Shown here: positions 10,083-19,762 of the stretch, in pieces
How the letters are laid out: every line of letters starts with the position of its first letter
How positions within the stretch are numbered: position 1 is the first letter of the stretch
NCBI RefSeq assembly: GCF_003075035.1
Contig: NZ_QCZE01000001.1
Location: 2,499,811-2,563,810, forward strand
Direction of reading: 5' to 3'
DNA: 64,000 nucleotides
Source: Zobellella maritima
Lineage (GTDB): Bacteria; Pseudomonadota; Gammaproteobacteria; Enterobacterales; Aeromonadaceae
The notes under the pieces: generated by a model
Databases searched by the model: none
Told to the model about the DNA's origin: nothing
What the model saw: the letters and a program-made list of their open reading frames with translations, nothing else
Position numbers and translations under genes: made by a program

Positions 10083-11057
10083 ATGTCTTCTGGATTTGAT
10101 TATCGAACAACGGCCCGACGGGTTCTGGATATTGAAAAGGCCGCCATAGATGGCCTTTATCAATATTTGGATGACGCCTTCGATCGGGCCTGCGCCCTGA
10201 TGTTTAACTGTAGCGGCAAGGTCATTGTCACCGGCATGGGCAAGTCCGGCCATATTGCCAACAAGATAGCCGCTACCCTGGCCAGCACCGGTACCCCCGC
10301 CTTTTTTGTCCATCCCGGTGAAGCCAGCCACGGTGATCTGGGGATGATCGGCGAACAGGATGTGATCATCGCCCTCTCCAACTCGGGGGAAAGCGACGAA
10401 ATTCTGTCCCTGCTGCCGGTACTCAAGCGCCGCGGCCTGCCGCTTGTCTGTATCACCGGCAATCCTGCATCCACCATGGCCAAGGAAGCCAATATCCACC
10501 TCTGTGCACGGGTCGAACAGGAAGCTTGCCCCCTCGGCCTGGCCCCGACCTCCAGTACCACGGCGGCGCTGGTGTTGGGTGACGCCCTGGCGGTCGCCCT
10601 GCTGGAAGCCCGTGGTTTTACCGCCGACGATTTTGCCCTGAGCCACCCGGGGGGGGCCCTGGGTAAGCGGCTGTTGCTGCGGGTCAGCGATATCATGCAC
10701 AAGGGGGACCGGGTTCCCAAGGTCGGACCCCAGACCCTGATTATCGAGGCCCTGCTGGAGATCGGTCGTACCGGACTGGGTTTTACCGCCGTGGTGGACG
10801 AGCACCAGCGCCTGATGGGCGTCTATACTGATGGGGATTTACGCCGTACCCTGGATCATTGCATCGATGTCCATCAGACTCCCATCAGCCAGGTGATGAC
10901 CCGCCACTCCATTACTGCCCATGCCGGCATGCTGGCGGCGGAGGCGGTCAAGCTAATGGAAGAGAAAGGCATCAGCGGACTGCTGGTGGTCGATGAGCAC
11001 AACCAACCGGTGGGTGCCTTCAATATGCATGACCTGTTACGGGCGGGAGTCATCTAA
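10083..11057 (+). CDS. kdsD: D-arabinose 5-phosphate isomerase
   Basis: 324 residues: an SIS sugar isomerase domain (GMGKSGHIANKIAATLASTG near the N-terminus, HPGEASHGDLG, SNSGESDE) followed by two CBS domains (about 205-324). It interconverts ribulose 5-phosphate and arabinose 5-phosphate, supplying the Kdo pathway of LPS. An in-frame GTG at 10071 would add four residues, but GGAG at 10073-10076 fits the ATG at 10083. The stop overlaps the kdsC start (TAATG), so the two are translationally coupled. Confidence 0.95.
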   Translation: MSSGFDYRTTARRVLDIEKAAIDGLYQYLDDAFDRACALMFNCSGKVIVTGMGKSGHIANKIAATLASTGTPAFFVHPGEASHGDLGMIGEQDVIIALSNSGESDEILSLLPVLKRRGLPLVCITGNPASTMAKEANIHLCARVEQEACPLGLAPTSSTTAALVLGDALAVALLEARGFTADDFALSHPGGALGKRLLLRVSDIMHKGDRVPKVGPQTLIIEALLEIGRTGLGFTAVVDEHQRLMGVYTDGDLRRTLDHCIDVHQTPISQVMTRHSITAHAGMLAAEAVKLMEEKGISGLLVVDEHNQPVGAFNMHDLLRAGVI

Positions 11058-11608
11058 TGAAACAGCATAGCCTCTATGGACCTGTGGCCAATTCTGTATG
11101 GAGCCGTTTGTCCGGTATCAAGCTACTGATCTGCGACGTCGACGGGGTACTTTCAGACGGAATGATCTACCTGGGCAATCAAGGGGAAGAATACAAGAGT
11201 TTCTGCACCAAGGATGGTTTCGGCATCAAGGCCCTGCTCAACGCCGGTATTCAGGTCGCGGTCATCACCGGCCGGGATTCCCGTATCGTCAGTGAACGCA
11301 TGGCCTCGCTCGGTGTGCGTCATGTGTACCAGGGCCAGGGCGACAAGTGGCACAGCTATCAGGCACTGCTGGATACCCTGAAACTGATGCCGGAGCAGGT
11401 GGCCTATATCGGTGATGATGTGGTCGACCTGCCGGTGATGCGGGATTGCAGCTTAGGGGTGGCGGTCAAGGATGCCCACCCCCTGGTGTTGCAGGACGCG
11501 AATTATATTACCCGTACTGCGGGTGGATTCGGTGCCGTGCGCGAGATCTGCGATCTGATCCTGGCGGCACAGGGCCGGCTGGAGCAAGCCCAGGGCATGA
11601 GCGTATGA
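11057..11608 (+). CDS. kdsC: 3-deoxy-D-manno-octulosonate 8-phosphate phosphatase
   Basis: 183-residue HAD phosphatase of the compact C0 type. The nucleophile motif is CDVDGVLSDG (Asp27 and Asp29), followed by VITGRDS (motif II), a conserved Lys in GQGDKWH and YIGDDVVDLPVM (motif IV). It removes phosphate from Kdo-8-P to give Kdo. Overlaps kdsD at the start and lptC at the end (ATGA), placing Kdo supply and LPS export in one transcription unit. Cytoplasmic. Confidence 0.96.
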   Translation: MKQHSLYGPVANSVWSRLSGIKLLICDVDGVLSDGMIYLGNQGEEYKSFCTKDGFGIKALLNAGIQVAVITGRDSRIVSERMASLGVRHVYQGQGDKWHSYQALLDTLKLMPEQVAYIGDDVVDLPVMRDCSLGVAVKDAHPLVLQDANYITRTAGGFGAVREICDLILAAQGRLEQAQGMSV

Positions 11609-12150
11609 ACCGCCAGAACTGGCTGTTTGCCGGCTTGCTGCTGTTCGCCCTGATATGCTGGCAATGGCTCAGGCCCACTCCCCCCAGCAGCGGCCCGGAT
11701 CAGGATTATCAGCCGGATTTTACCGCCAAGGAATTGAGCAGCCTGCAATACAATAGCCTGGGCCTCCCCTACCGGGGCATGAATGCAGCGCATGCGGAAT
11801 ACTACGGAGGCCTGGCCATGACCCTGCTGGAAAAACCTGTTATCTTGCTCTATTCCCCCGATGGCCGTCCCCAATGGCAGTTGAGTGGTGAGGAAGGCAT
11901 TATCAATACCGACGATAACGCCATCCTGCGGAAGTCGGTGCTGGGCCAAAGCCTGCAGAGCGACGCGCTGATTGATTCCATTACGACCGAATACCTGGAA
12001 ATGGACTTCGTACATAATCAGCTACGCTCAAACCAGGCAGTGATACTGCGCGGTCCCGGATACCATACCCAGGGCCAGGGCTTGCTAGGCAAACTCGATC
12101 AACAAACCGTGGAATTATTAAATGGCACCCAGGCAACTTATAACCCTTAG
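11605..12150 (+). CDS. lptC: LptC, inner-membrane LPS export protein
   Basis: 181 residues beginning MNRQNWLFAGLLLFALI, a single N-terminal membrane anchor, followed by a beta-jellyroll periplasmic domain of the LptA/LptC/OstA type. The longer open frame upstream is out of context because it runs inside kdsC; the ATG at 11605 overlaps the kdsC TGA and gives the family length (about 190). LptC passes LPS from LptBFG to LptA. The end overlaps lptA by 29 bases. Confidence 0.92.
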   Translation: MNRQNWLFAGLLLFALICWQWLRPTPPSSGPDQDYQPDFTAKELSSLQYNSLGLPYRGMNAAHAEYYGGLAMTLLEKPVILLYSPDGRPQWQLSGEEGIINTDDNAILRKSVLGQSLQSDALIDSITTEYLEMDFVHNQLRSNQAVILRGPGYHTQGQGLLGKLDQQTVELLNGTQATYNP

Positions 12151-12649
12151 CATCACCGGCCTGCTGGCCCTGTCGATCAACCTGGCTCAGGCCAAGGAAT
12201 CCGATTTCAACCAGCAGGTCACCATAGACGCCGGCCATCAGCTGGTTGAGCTGTCAGACGACAAGGTCACCTTCAGTGACAAGGTGGTGGTCAAGCAAGG
12301 CAGTATCGATGTACGCGCCGACAAGCTGGTGGTGATCCGCAATGACGATGGGCTACAGTCCATGATCGCCTACGGCGCACCCGCTACCTACTCCCAAATC
12401 CTGGACAATGGCCAGCCCATGCGTGCCGAGGCGCGGGAGATCCATTACGACATCAAGGCCCGCACCATCACCTTGTTACAGGAGGCCAAGCTGAAGCAGC
12501 GAGATAATACCGTCAGCGGCCACCGCATTCGTTATCACATAGACCGCCAGCAGATGGAAGCCGAAGGCCAAGGCCAGCAAGGCAGGGTCACCACTGTCTT
12601 CCTGCCGGAACAGGTGGAAGACCTGGAGAATACAGGTAAACAGGACTGA
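12122..12649 (+). CDS. lptA: LptA, periplasmic LPS transport bridge
   Basis: 175 residues with a signal peptide ending NLAQA (cleavage before KES) and an OstA-type jellyroll domain. It contains repeated beta-strand patterns such as VTFSDKVVVKQGSIDVRADK and MRAEAREIHYD. LptA oligomers bridge LptC and LptD across the periplasm. It overlaps the end of lptC by 29 bases and is followed by lptB after 3 bases. Length is typical (185 in E. coli). Confidence 0.94.
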   Translation: MAPRQLITLSITGLLALSINLAQAKESDFNQQVTIDAGHQLVELSDDKVTFSDKVVVKQGSIDVRADKLVVIRNDDGLQSMIAYGAPATYSQILDNGQPMRAEAREIHYDIKARTITLLQEAKLKQRDNTVSGHRIRYHIDRQQMEAEGQGQQGRVTTVFLPEQVEDLENTGKQD

Positions 12650-12652
12650 GCC

Positions 12653-13378
12653 ATGGCGATACTGAAAGCACGAGGATTACAAAAAAGTTATAAGGGACGC
12701 CAGGTGGTAGCCGATGTCAGCCTGACCGTCAACACCGGCCAGGTTGTCGGCCTGCTGGGCCCTAATGGTGCCGGAAAAACCACCTCCTTCTATATGATAG
12801 TGGGCCTGGTACAGCGGGATGCCGGCAGCATTACCATAGATGACCAGGATATCAGCCATCAGCCCATGCATGTCCGGGCCAGGTCCGGAATCGGCTATTT
12901 ACCCCAGGAGGCATCTATCTTCCGCCGTCTGAGCGTGGCCGATAACCTGATGGCGGTATTGGAAACCCGTCAGGATCTGGATGGTCCGGGCCGTGACGAA
13001 AAAATGGAACAATTGCTGGAAGAGTTCAACATCACTCATATCCGGGACAGCCTGGGCATGAGCCTGTCCGGTGGGGAGCGCAGGCGGGTAGAAATTGCCC
13101 GGGCCCTGGCGGCCGACCCCCGTTTTATTTTATTGGATGAGCCCTTCGCCGGTGTTGATCCCATTTCGGTTATCGATATCAAAAAAGTCATCTTGCACCT
13201 GCGCGATCGGGGCCTGGGCGTACTGATCACCGATCATAATGTCAGGGAAACCCTGGATGTTTGCGAACGCGCCTATATTGTTAGCCATGGACACCGGATT
13301 GCCGCCGGCACACCTGCCGAAATTTTGAGTAACGAGCAGGTGAAAAAAGTCTATCTGGGCGATCAGTTCAGCCTCTGA
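12653..13378 (+). CDS. lptB: LptB, ATPase of the LPS exporter
   Basis: 241-residue ABC ATPase: Walker A GPNGAGKT (36-43), Q-loop in [11 protein letters not shown], signature [15 protein letters not shown], Walker [14 protein letters not shown] and switch His in [12 protein letters not shown]. With LptF and LptG (not in this window) it extracts LPS from the inner membrane. It follows lptA by 3 bases and precedes rpoN by 53 bases, the conserved lptA-lptB-rpoN order. No irregularities. Confidence 0.97.
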   Translation: MAILKARGLQKSYKGRQVVADVSLTVNTGQVVGLLGPNGAGKTTSFYMIVGLVQRDAGSITIDDQDISHQPMHVRARSGIGYLPQEASIFRRLSVADNLMAVLETRQDLDGPGRDEKMEQLLEEFNITHIRDSLGMSLSGGERRRVEIARALAADPRFILLDEPFAGVDPISVIDIKKVILHLRDRGLGVLITDHNVRETLDVCERAYIVSHGHRIAAGTPAEILSNEQVKKVYLGDQFSL

Positions 13379-13431
13379 GCCGGCTCGTCAGGGCACAATC
13401 GCGGCATAATTTACAAGGACTTATCGAACAG

Positions 13432-14865
13432 ATGAAGCCAACACTCCAGTTACGTCTGGGTCAGCAGCTGACCATGACGCCCCAATTGCAACAAGCCATC
13501 CGGCTGTTGCAACTCTCCAGCCTGGAGCTGCAACAGGAGATCCAGCAGGCTCTGGAATCGAACCCCCTGCTGGAGCAGGAAGAGCCGGAAACCATTGAGG
13601 TCGCGGAGCCCCGCCAGGATGAACAAATGGCCACGGACACCGCCATGGAGCAGAGTAAGCTGTCCGATGAGCTGCCCACGGATAGCCAGTGGGACGATGT
13701 CTACAGTGCCTCCTCCAGCGGCCCGGGTCCGGCTCCGGAAGGCGCCGAAGACATGGTCTACCAGGGGGAAACCACCGAAACCCTGCAGGATTACCTGCTC
13801 TGGCAGATGCAGCTGACTCCTTTCAGCGATACCGACCAGGCCATTGCCACCACCATTATCGATGCCATCGACGAGGCCGGATACCTGACCATAGATATTC
13901 AGGATATCTGTGATGCGGTTGGCGGCGATGAGCTGGACATTGAGCCGGAAGAGGTCGAAGCTGTACTAAAACGAATTCAGCATTTTGACCCGGTCGGTGT
14001 TGCCGCCCGTTCGGTACAGGAGTGTTTGTTGATCCAACTTGAACGCTTCCCTGACGACACGCCCTGGCTACCCCAGGCCCGGGACGTCATCACACAGCAT
14101 ATGGATTTGCTCGGAAACCGGGATTATCGAACCCTGCAGCGTAAGGCCAGGCTGAAGGAGGACGAGCTGCGCGCCGTGCTGGCCCTGATCCAACAGCTCG
14201 AACCCAGGCCCGGCAACAGCGTTATCCAGAGCAGCTCGGAATATGTGATCCCGGATCTGGTGGTAAGCAAGCGTCAGGGGATCTGGGCAGCCGAGTTGAA
14301 TGCCGATGCCATGCCCAAGGTCAAATTGAACCAAACTTATGCTGCCATGGCCAAACACACTAAGGACAGTCGGGATAGCCAGTTTATCCGCAGTCATTTA
14401 CAAGACGCCAAATGGTTTATCAAGAGTCTGGAAAGCAGAAATGAGACCCTGCTCAAGGTTGCCAATTGTATTGTGGAACAACAACAGGCATTCTTTGAAC
14501 TGGGAGAGGAAGCCATGAAGCCCATGGTGCTGAACCATGTGGCCGAAGCCGTGGAAATGCATGAATCTACCATCTCCCGGGTGACGACTCAGAAATTCCT
14601 GCATACCCCCAGGGGCGTGTTTGAACTGAAGTATTTTTTCTCCAGTCATGTGGGAACCGACGATGGGGGTGAATGTTCTTCCACCGCAATTCGTGCCCTG
14701 ATCAAGAAGCTGGTCAGTGCAGAAAATCCGGCCAAGCCGTTAAGCGACAGCAAAATCGCTCAATTGCTGGCCGAACAGGGGATACAAGTGGCCCGCCGAA
14801 CCATCGCAAAATACCGCGAGTCTCTGGCCATCGCCCCTTCCAATCAGCGTAAACGCCTGGTTTAA
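13432..14865 (+). CDS. rpoN: RNA polymerase sigma-54 factor
   Basis: 477 residues. Region I is the Gln/Leu-rich activator-interacting N-terminus ([20 protein letters not shown]), region II is acidic (about 50-115), then the core-binding domain, the helix-turn-helix and the C-terminal RpoN box [10 protein letters not shown] that binds the -24 promoter element. It directs transcription from GG-N10-GC promoters with enhancer-binding proteins. Followed by hpf, ptsN, rapZ and ptsO, the classical nitrogen-PTS cluster. One candidate target promoter is noted at 43907. Confidence 0.97.
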   Translation: MKPTLQLRLGQQLTMTPQLQQAIRLLQLSSLELQQEIQQALESNPLLEQEEPETIEVAEPRQDEQMATDTAMEQSKLSDELPTDSQWDDVYSASSSGPGPAPEGAEDMVYQGETTETLQDYLLWQMQLTPFSDTDQAIATTIIDAIDEAGYLTIDIQDICDAVGGDELDIEPEEVEAVLKRIQHFDPVGVAARSVQECLLIQLERFPDDTPWLPQARDVITQHMDLLGNRDYRTLQRKARLKEDELRAVLALIQQLEPRPGNSVIQSSSEYVIPDLVVSKRQGIWAAELNADAMPKVKLNQTYAAMAKHTKDSRDSQFIRSHLQDAKWFIKSLESRNETLLKVANCIVEQQQAFFELGEEAMKPMVLNHVAEAVEMHESTISRVTTQKFLHTPRGVFELKYFFSSHVGTDDGGECSSTAIRALIKKLVSAENPAKPLSDSKIAQLLAEQGIQVARRTIAKYRESLAIAPSNQRKRLV

Positions 14866-14888
14866 GGCAAACCGAGAAGGAAGACGTT

Positions 14889-15176
14889 ATGCAAATAAAC
14901 CTGACTGGACACCATGTAGAAATCACCGATGCACTCCGTGACTATGTGAATAGCAAATTTACCAAGCTGGAACGTCACTTCGATCATATTACCAATGCCC
15001 ATGTCATCCTTAACGTGGAAAAGCTACAACAGATTGCCGAGGCCAAGCTGAATGTCAGCGGCGGAGAAGTATTCGCCAATGCCCAGCATGAAAACATGTA
15101 TGCGGCCATCGACGGCTTGATTGACAAGCTGGATCGCCAGATCATCAAACACAAAGAGAAACTCAAACAAATCTAA
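14889..15176 (+). CDS. hpf: Ribosome hibernation promoting factor (short form)
   Basis: A 95-residue protein of the HPF/RaiA fold, starting MQINLTGHHVEITDALRDYV. The short length fits gammaproteobacterial HPF, which with RMF forms 100S ribosome dimers in stationary phase. The long form with a C-terminal dimerisation domain is excluded. An AGAAGGAAG-type ribosome site precedes the ATG. It sits 23 bases after rpoN and 2 bases before ptsN. Confidence 0.94.
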   Translation: MQINLTGHHVEITDALRDYVNSKFTKLERHFDHITNAHVILNVEKLQQIAEAKLNVSGGEVFANAQHENMYAAIDGLIDKLDRQIIKHKEKLKQI

Positions 15177-15178
15177 TC

Positions 15179-15625
15179 ATGGAAGTCGCCGACATATTAA
15201 GCAGGGACTGCACACGCAGTGCAGTCCCTTGTACAAGCAAGAAACGCGCCCTGGAAATCATCAGCGAGCTGGCCGCTCAACACCTAAATATCAACAGCCA
15301 ACAGCTTTTTGACTGCCTGCTAGCCCGGGAAAAGATGGGCACAACCGGCATAGGTAACGGTATCGCTATCCCCCATGGCCGTATCGGCAATGAAAACAAG
15401 GCGACGGCGGTACTGCTGACCTTTGCCGAATCGGTGGAATTCGATGCTATCGACAACCAACCGGTGGGCTTGGTTTTTGCGCTGCTGGTACCGGAAAAAG
15501 AATGTAAACAACACCTGAAAACCTTGTCGCTGATCGCCGAAAAGCTCAGTAATAAGCAAGTTTGCAAACAACTACGCCAGGCCACCAGCGACGATGAATT
15601 GTACCAAATCATGATTTCTGCCTGA
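15179..15625 (+). CDS. ptsN: Nitrogen PTS enzyme IIA (EIIA-Ntr)
   Basis: A 148-residue EIIA of the fructose/mannitol type, without a transport partner. The phosphorylated histidine is His66 in GIAIPHGRI. It accepts phosphate from NPr (ptsO, three genes on) and regulates potassium transport and related functions in relatives. It begins 2 bases after hpf and lacks an obvious separate ribosome site, so translation is probably coupled to hpf. Confidence 0.95.
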   Translation: MEVADILSRDCTRSAVPCTSKKRALEIISELAAQHLNINSQQLFDCLLAREKMGTTGIGNGIAIPHGRIGNENKATAVLLTFAESVEFDAIDNQPVGLVFALLVPEKECKQHLKTLSLIAEKLSNKQVCKQLRQATSDDELYQIMISA

Positions 15626-15635
15626 GGAGCTGGCT

Positions 15636-16502
15636 ATGCAACTGGTTATCGTGAGTGGCCGTTCGGGCTCGGGCAAGACAGTCGCCCTGCGGGTACTGGA
15701 AGACCTCGGCTACTATTGCGTCGATAACCTGCCGGTCGAACTGCTGCCCGACCTGATTAATATGCGTCTGACTCGTCCTGGGGAAGTGGCGGTCAGCATA
15801 GACGTACGTAACCTGCCCGACAGTACCGAAAAACTGGAAGCCTGTCTGGCGGAAATCAAATCGATGGCAGAGGTCAACCTCTCCAGTATTTTTATCGATG
15901 CGGAAAACAGCATTCTGATCCGCCGGTTTGGCGACACCCGGCGCCTGCACCCCCTATCCAGGGAAAGTCTGACCCTGGATGAAGCGATCCGGGAAGAAAC
16001 CCAGCTGCTTGCTCCCCTCTCTTCCGATGCGGATTTGCGCATCGATACCTCCAGTCTGAGCATTCACGATCTGAGCGAGATAATCCGTGAACGCGTACTC
16101 GGCAAGAAGGAACGTGAGCTGAATTGGGTATTCGAGTCATTCGGTTATAAACACGGTGTCTCCAAGGATGCCGACTTTGTTTTTGATGCCCGTTTTTTAC
16201 CCAACCCCCACTGGATCGCCGAACTCAGGCCTTTTACCGGCAAAGATGAACCGGTGGCCCTTTATCTGGCCAGCCAACCCGAGGTGATGAAATACCTGTG
16301 GCAGATAGAAAACCTGCTACTGACCTGGATGCCCCACCTAGAGCGCAATAACCGCAGCTATGTAACCGTCGCCATCGGTTGCACCGGTGGCCAGCACAGA
16401 TCCGTCTACCTCGCTGAGCAATTAACGCAGGCTTTCAAAAGCTTGGGAAAAAACGTGCAAGTTCGCCACCGTACACTGGAAAAACGCAATGCCGAAAATT
16501 GA
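15636..16502 (+). CDS. rapZ: RapZ, RNase adapter / P-loop nucleotide-binding protein
   Basis: 288 residues with Walker A GRSGSGKT at 8-15, Walker B region IDVRNLPD and the conserved C-terminal domain segment [17 protein letters not shown]. In enterobacteria RapZ senses glucosamine-6-phosphate and delivers the sRNA GlmZ to RNase E. GAGGAG precedes the ATG. The 3' end overlaps ptsO by 14 bases. Whether GlmY and GlmZ exist in this organism cannot be told from the window. Confidence 0.95.
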   Translation: MQLVIVSGRSGSGKTVALRVLEDLGYYCVDNLPVELLPDLINMRLTRPGEVAVSIDVRNLPDSTEKLEACLAEIKSMAEVNLSSIFIDAENSILIRRFGDTRRLHPLSRESLTLDEAIREETQLLAPLSSDADLRIDTSSLSIHDLSEIIRERVLGKKERELNWVFESFGYKHGVSKDADFVFDARFLPNPHWIAELRPFTGKDEPVALYLASQPEVMKYLWQIENLLLTWMPHLERNNRSYVTVAIGCTGGQHRSVYLAEQLTQAFKSLGKNVQVRHRTLEKRNAEN

Positions 16503-16764
16503 ACGGGATCTGGAAATTGTCAATAAACTGGGACTCCATGCCCGCGCCGCTGTTCAGCTGGTGCAATTAACACAACAATTCGATGCCATCATCACCGTTT
16601 GCAATCAGGAAAAACAAGCACCCGCCAACAGTGTGATGGGGCTGCTGATGCTGGAAACCGCTCAGGGCCATGCCATCCGGGTGGTCGTAGAAGGTCCCGA
16701 GGCTGAGGCGGCAATGGACGCTGTCGCCCGCCTGGTCGCGGATCGTTTTAACGAATCGGAATAA
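16489..16764 (+). CDS. ptsO: NPr, HPr-like phosphocarrier of the nitrogen PTS
   Basis: 91-residue HPr-family protein. Phosphorylated His17 lies in [15 protein letters not shown], and the conserved [14 protein letters not shown] segment surrounds the regulatory Ser position. It relays phosphate from EI-Ntr (PtsP, elsewhere) to PtsN. Overlaps the end of rapZ. Last gene of the rpoN cluster; mgtE follows after 48 bases and could be separately transcribed. Confidence 0.95.
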   Translation: MPKIERDLEIVNKLGLHARAAVQLVQLTQQFDAIITVCNQEKQAPANSVMGLLMLETAQGHAIRVVVEGPEAEAAMDAVARLVADRFNESE

Positions 16765-16812
16765 ATAGGGTAAAATTCATATCCAATTGAATTCCCCCAT
16801 TAGGAGTCCCGG

Positions 16813-18174
16813 ATGACTGAGCCCCTTGACCAGGAAAGGACAACGGATCAGCTGGAAACCATCAGCCGGGCCCTGGACAGCGGCATGTTCATCCATGTTC
16901 GGCGCATGCTGCAACAGATGCGCCCCGGCGACGTCGCCTGGCTGCTGGAATCCTCGCCCGCCCCCAGCCGTAAGGTTCTGTGGCAGCTGGTCGACCCGGA
17001 TGATTACGGCGAAATTCTGGAAGAACTGTCAGAAGAAGTCCGGGACGGTATCATCCGGCTGATGGACCCGGAAAAACTGGCCAACGCCCTGGAAGACATG
17101 GAGTCGGACGATCTGGCCTATGTACTGCGGGATCTGCCGGAGCGTCTGTACCGCCAGGTACTGACCCAGATGGATGAGCAGGACAGGCTCAGGGCCGAGC
17201 AGGCACTGTCCTATCCGGAAGACACCGCCGGCTCGATCATGAATACCGAGTTCATCACCCTGCGCTCGGATGTGACCATCGACGTGGTGCTGCGTTATCT
17301 GCGCCTGCGCAGCGAGCTGCCGGAAGGCACGGATACCCTCTATGTGGTGGACAAGGACAACCGTCTGCTGGGAGACATATCCCTGGCCAGCCTGGTGGTG
17401 CAGGCTCCCGCCACCACGGTCGCCGAAGCCATGGATACCCAGGTCGAGGCCATTCCCCTGACCATGTCCGATGTCGAAGCCGCCAACCTGTTTGAGCGCC
17501 ATGACTGGTTGTCGGCCCCTGTGGTCGATGAAAACGGCATCCTGCTGGGGCGGATAACCATAGATGATGTGGTGGATATCATCCGCGAAGAAGGGGAGCA
17601 TTCGATGATGGGCATGGCCAAGATGGATGTCGATGAAGACACCTTCGCACCTGTATTGCCCAGCGCCAAGCGCCGCACCATCTGGCTGACGGTGAACCTC
17701 TGCACCGCGCTGATCGCCGCCAGCGTCTCCAACATGTTTGAAGCCACGCTCTCGCAACTGGCGACCCTGGCCATCCTGATGACCATAGTCCCTTCCATGG
17801 GCGGTATTGCCGGCAACCAGACCCTGGCCCTGATGATCCGCGGCATGGCGGTCGGTCATATCAGTGACAGCAACGCCCGCTGGCTGCTGACCAAGGAGGC
17901 CCTGGTTGGCCTGATCAACGGCCTGATCTGGGCGCTGGCCATCGCCGTGGTCGTCAGTTTCTGGAAAGAGAGTATCGCCATCGGCCTGGTCATCGCGGCG
18001 GCCATGTTTATCAACCTGGCGGTAGCCGGCCTGGCCGGCGCCCTGATCCCGCTGGTGATGCGCCGCTTCAACATAGATCCCGCGCTGGCCGGCTCCATGG
18101 CACTGACCACCATTACCGATACCGTCGGTCTCTTGTCTTTCCTGGGGCTGGCGACCCTGCTGCTGCTGAACTGA
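16813..18174 (+). CDS. mgtE: MgtE-family magnesium channel/transporter
   Basis: 453 residues in standard MgtE order: N-terminal superhelical domain (about 10-130), two CBS domains (about 140-265, with YPEDTAGSIM marking the boundary), then five membrane helices from about residue 290 to the end. The pore-side segment MGGIAGNQTLALMIRGMAVG is conserved. The cytoplasmic domains sense Mg2+ and gate the channel. TAGGAG precedes the ATG. It often follows the rpoN-ptsN-rapZ-ptsO genes in marine gammaproteobacteria. Confidence 0.95.
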   Translation: MTEPLDQERTTDQLETISRALDSGMFIHVRRMLQQMRPGDVAWLLESSPAPSRKVLWQLVDPDDYGEILEELSEEVRDGIIRLMDPEKLANALEDMESDDLAYVLRDLPERLYRQVLTQMDEQDRLRAEQALSYPEDTAGSIMNTEFITLRSDVTIDVVLRYLRLRSELPEGTDTLYVVDKDNRLLGDISLASLVVQAPATTVAEAMDTQVEAIPLTMSDVEAANLFERHDWLSAPVVDENGILLGRITIDDVVDIIREEGEHSMMGMAKMDVDEDTFAPVLPSAKRRTIWLTVNLCTALIAASVSNMFEATLSQLATLAILMTIVPSMGGIAGNQTLALMIRGMAVGHISDSNARWLLTKEALVGLINGLIWALAIAVVVSFWKESIAIGLVIAAAMFINLAVAGLAGALIPLVMRRFNIDPALAGSMALTTITDTVGLLSFLGLATLLLLN

Positions 18175-18199
18175 CAGCAGCTGTAAGCAATCGGCTTTT

Positions 18200-18317
18200 A
18201 GCTGGAAGCCGCCCGGCGCTAACGGAAATCACAACGCCATTCTGGCAAACACGGTGCCGGTTTCCAAAACACAAAGGGCCGCGTATGCGGCCCCCTGACA
18301 GCTTATGGCTTCCAGCT
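18200..18317. repeat. 11-bp inverted repeat flanking the mgtE-pmbA gap
   Basis: AGCTGGAAGCC at 18200-18210 recurs inverted as GGCTTCCAGCT at 18307-18317, about 96 bases apart, with the pmbA terminator between. Perfect 11-bp match. It could be an intergenic repeat family or an extended stem; no second copy was noticed in the window. Confidence 0.5.
18276..18293 (-). terminator. Terminator downstream of pmbA
   Basis: GGGCCGC / GCGGCCC stem with a GTAT loop, followed on the minus strand by TTTGTGTTTT. It lies 25 bases after the pmbA stop codon. Confidence 0.75.
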
Positions 18318-19658
18318 TTATTGCCCGGCTATCTTCATCTGCTCGATCAATACCGAGCCGGTCTGCAGGCTGGAGCGGGTCTCCACATCGGTGCCGATGG
18401 CCTGGATGCCGGCGAACATCTCCTTCAGGTTGCCGGCAATGGTGATCTCTTCCACCGGATAGGCGATTTCACCCTTTTCCACCCAGAAGCCGGCGGCGCC
18501 ACGGGAATAGTCACCGTTCACTATGTTCACCCCCTGGCCCATCATCTCGGTCACCAGCAACCCGGTATCCATCAGCTTCAACAGCTGATCCAGGCTCTGG
18601 CCACTGCTGCCCACCTGCCAGTTGTGGATGCCACCGGCGTGGCCGGTTACTTCCATGCCCAACTTGCGGGCCGAATAACTGGTCAGCAGATAACTCTGCA
18701 GCACCCCCTGCTCGATAATATTGCGGGCATGGGTGCGCACCCCTTCGTTATCGAAGGGTGAGCTGGCCAGGCCCTTGTCGAGGTGGGGCTGTTCATTGAT
18801 GGTCAGCCACTCGGGGAAAATACGGCTGCCCAGGGCATCGAGCAGGAAAGAGGATTTACGGTACAGGCTGCCGCCGCTGATGGCCATAACCAGGTGGCCA
18901 AACAGGCCGGACGCCACATCCGGGTGAAACAGCACAGGAACCCGGGTGGTACCTATCTTGCGAGCGCCCAGGCGACCCAGGGTACGGGTGACAGCTTCAT
19001 CGGCCACCTGTTCCGGGGTCCACAGATCGGTCAGGCTACGGGCCGAGGTATAACCGTATTCCCGCTGCATATCCCCGTCCTGTTCACCGATCAACACGCA
19101 ACTCATGCCGAAACGGGTACCGCTGTAACCCTTGATAAATCCATGGCTGTTACCATAGACCCGGGTCCCCAGTGTACTGGAAAAACTGGCACCATCGGAT
19201 TGCTTGATACGCCCGTCCCGGCCCAGGGCATGGCGCTCGCAGCGCAGTGCCAGATCGATACCGAATTCCGGCTCCAGCTCGGCGGGAAAACACATGGCTA
19301 CCTCGGGGGCATCCCAGGCCAGATCACCGGACTCGGCAATGCCGGCGAAGGGATCGGGCGAGGTATAGCGGGAAATATCCAGGGCGGCGGCGACCGTCTT
19401 GGCAATCGCCTCGGGGCGCAAATCAGAGGTGGAAGCCGAGCCTTTACAGCCGTCCCGATAGACGGCAATCCCCAGGGCGCCATCCTTGTTGAACTCGATA
19501 TTCTCCAGTTCGCCATTGCGGGTATTGACAGACAACCCTGTCTGTTTGCTGATCGACACCTCAGCGCTGTCAGCCCCCAGGCGCCTGGCCGAGTCCAGCG
19601 CCTGCTCTACCGCCAGTTCCAGCTGGCGTTGCTCTGTTTGAATGTCTGCTGGGTTCAT
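18318..19658 (-). CDS. pmbA: PmbA/TldE, subunit of the TldD-TldE protease
   Basis: 446 residues of the PmbA/TldD family. PmbA (TldE) lacks the metal-binding HExxxH-type motif carried by its partner TldD, which is also in this window (20674-22119). Family segments seen include NTRNGELENIEFNKDGALGI and the C-terminal GAAGFWVEKGEIAYPVEEIT. The heterodimer degrades unfolded peptides and matures microcin B17 in E. coli. Divergent from darP, the same pmbA/yjgA arrangement as E. coli. Confidence 0.95.
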   Translation of the reverse strand: MNPADIQTEQRQLELAVEQALDSARRLGADSAEVSISKQTGLSVNTRNGELENIEFNKDGALGIAVYRDGCKGSASTSDLRPEAIAKTVAAALDISRYTSPDPFAGIAESGDLAWDAPEVAMCFPAELEPEFGIDLALRCERHALGRDGRIKQSDGASFSSTLGTRVYGNSHGFIKGYSGTRFGMSCVLIGEQDGDMQREYGYTSARSLTDLWTPEQVADEAVTRTLGRLGARKIGTTRVPVLFHPDVASGLFGHLVMAISGGSLYRKSSFLLDALGSRIFPEWLTINEQPHLDKGLASSPFDNEGVRTHARNIIEQGVLQSYLLTSYSARKLGMEVTGHAGGIHNWQVGSSGQSLDQLLKLMDTGLLVTEMMGQGVNIVNGDYSRGAAGFWVEKGEIAYPVEEITIAGNLKEMFAGIQAIGTDVETRSSLQTGSVLIEQMKIAGQ

Positions 19659-19762
19659 GATGATGTTTGGTCGCTCCGTTATGGGGTTAGCATAACAGAC
19701 CCCTGCGCCCCTTGGGAGAAGCTGGTAATATATATGTCATTGTCTGTTGTTACGGAAAGCCT

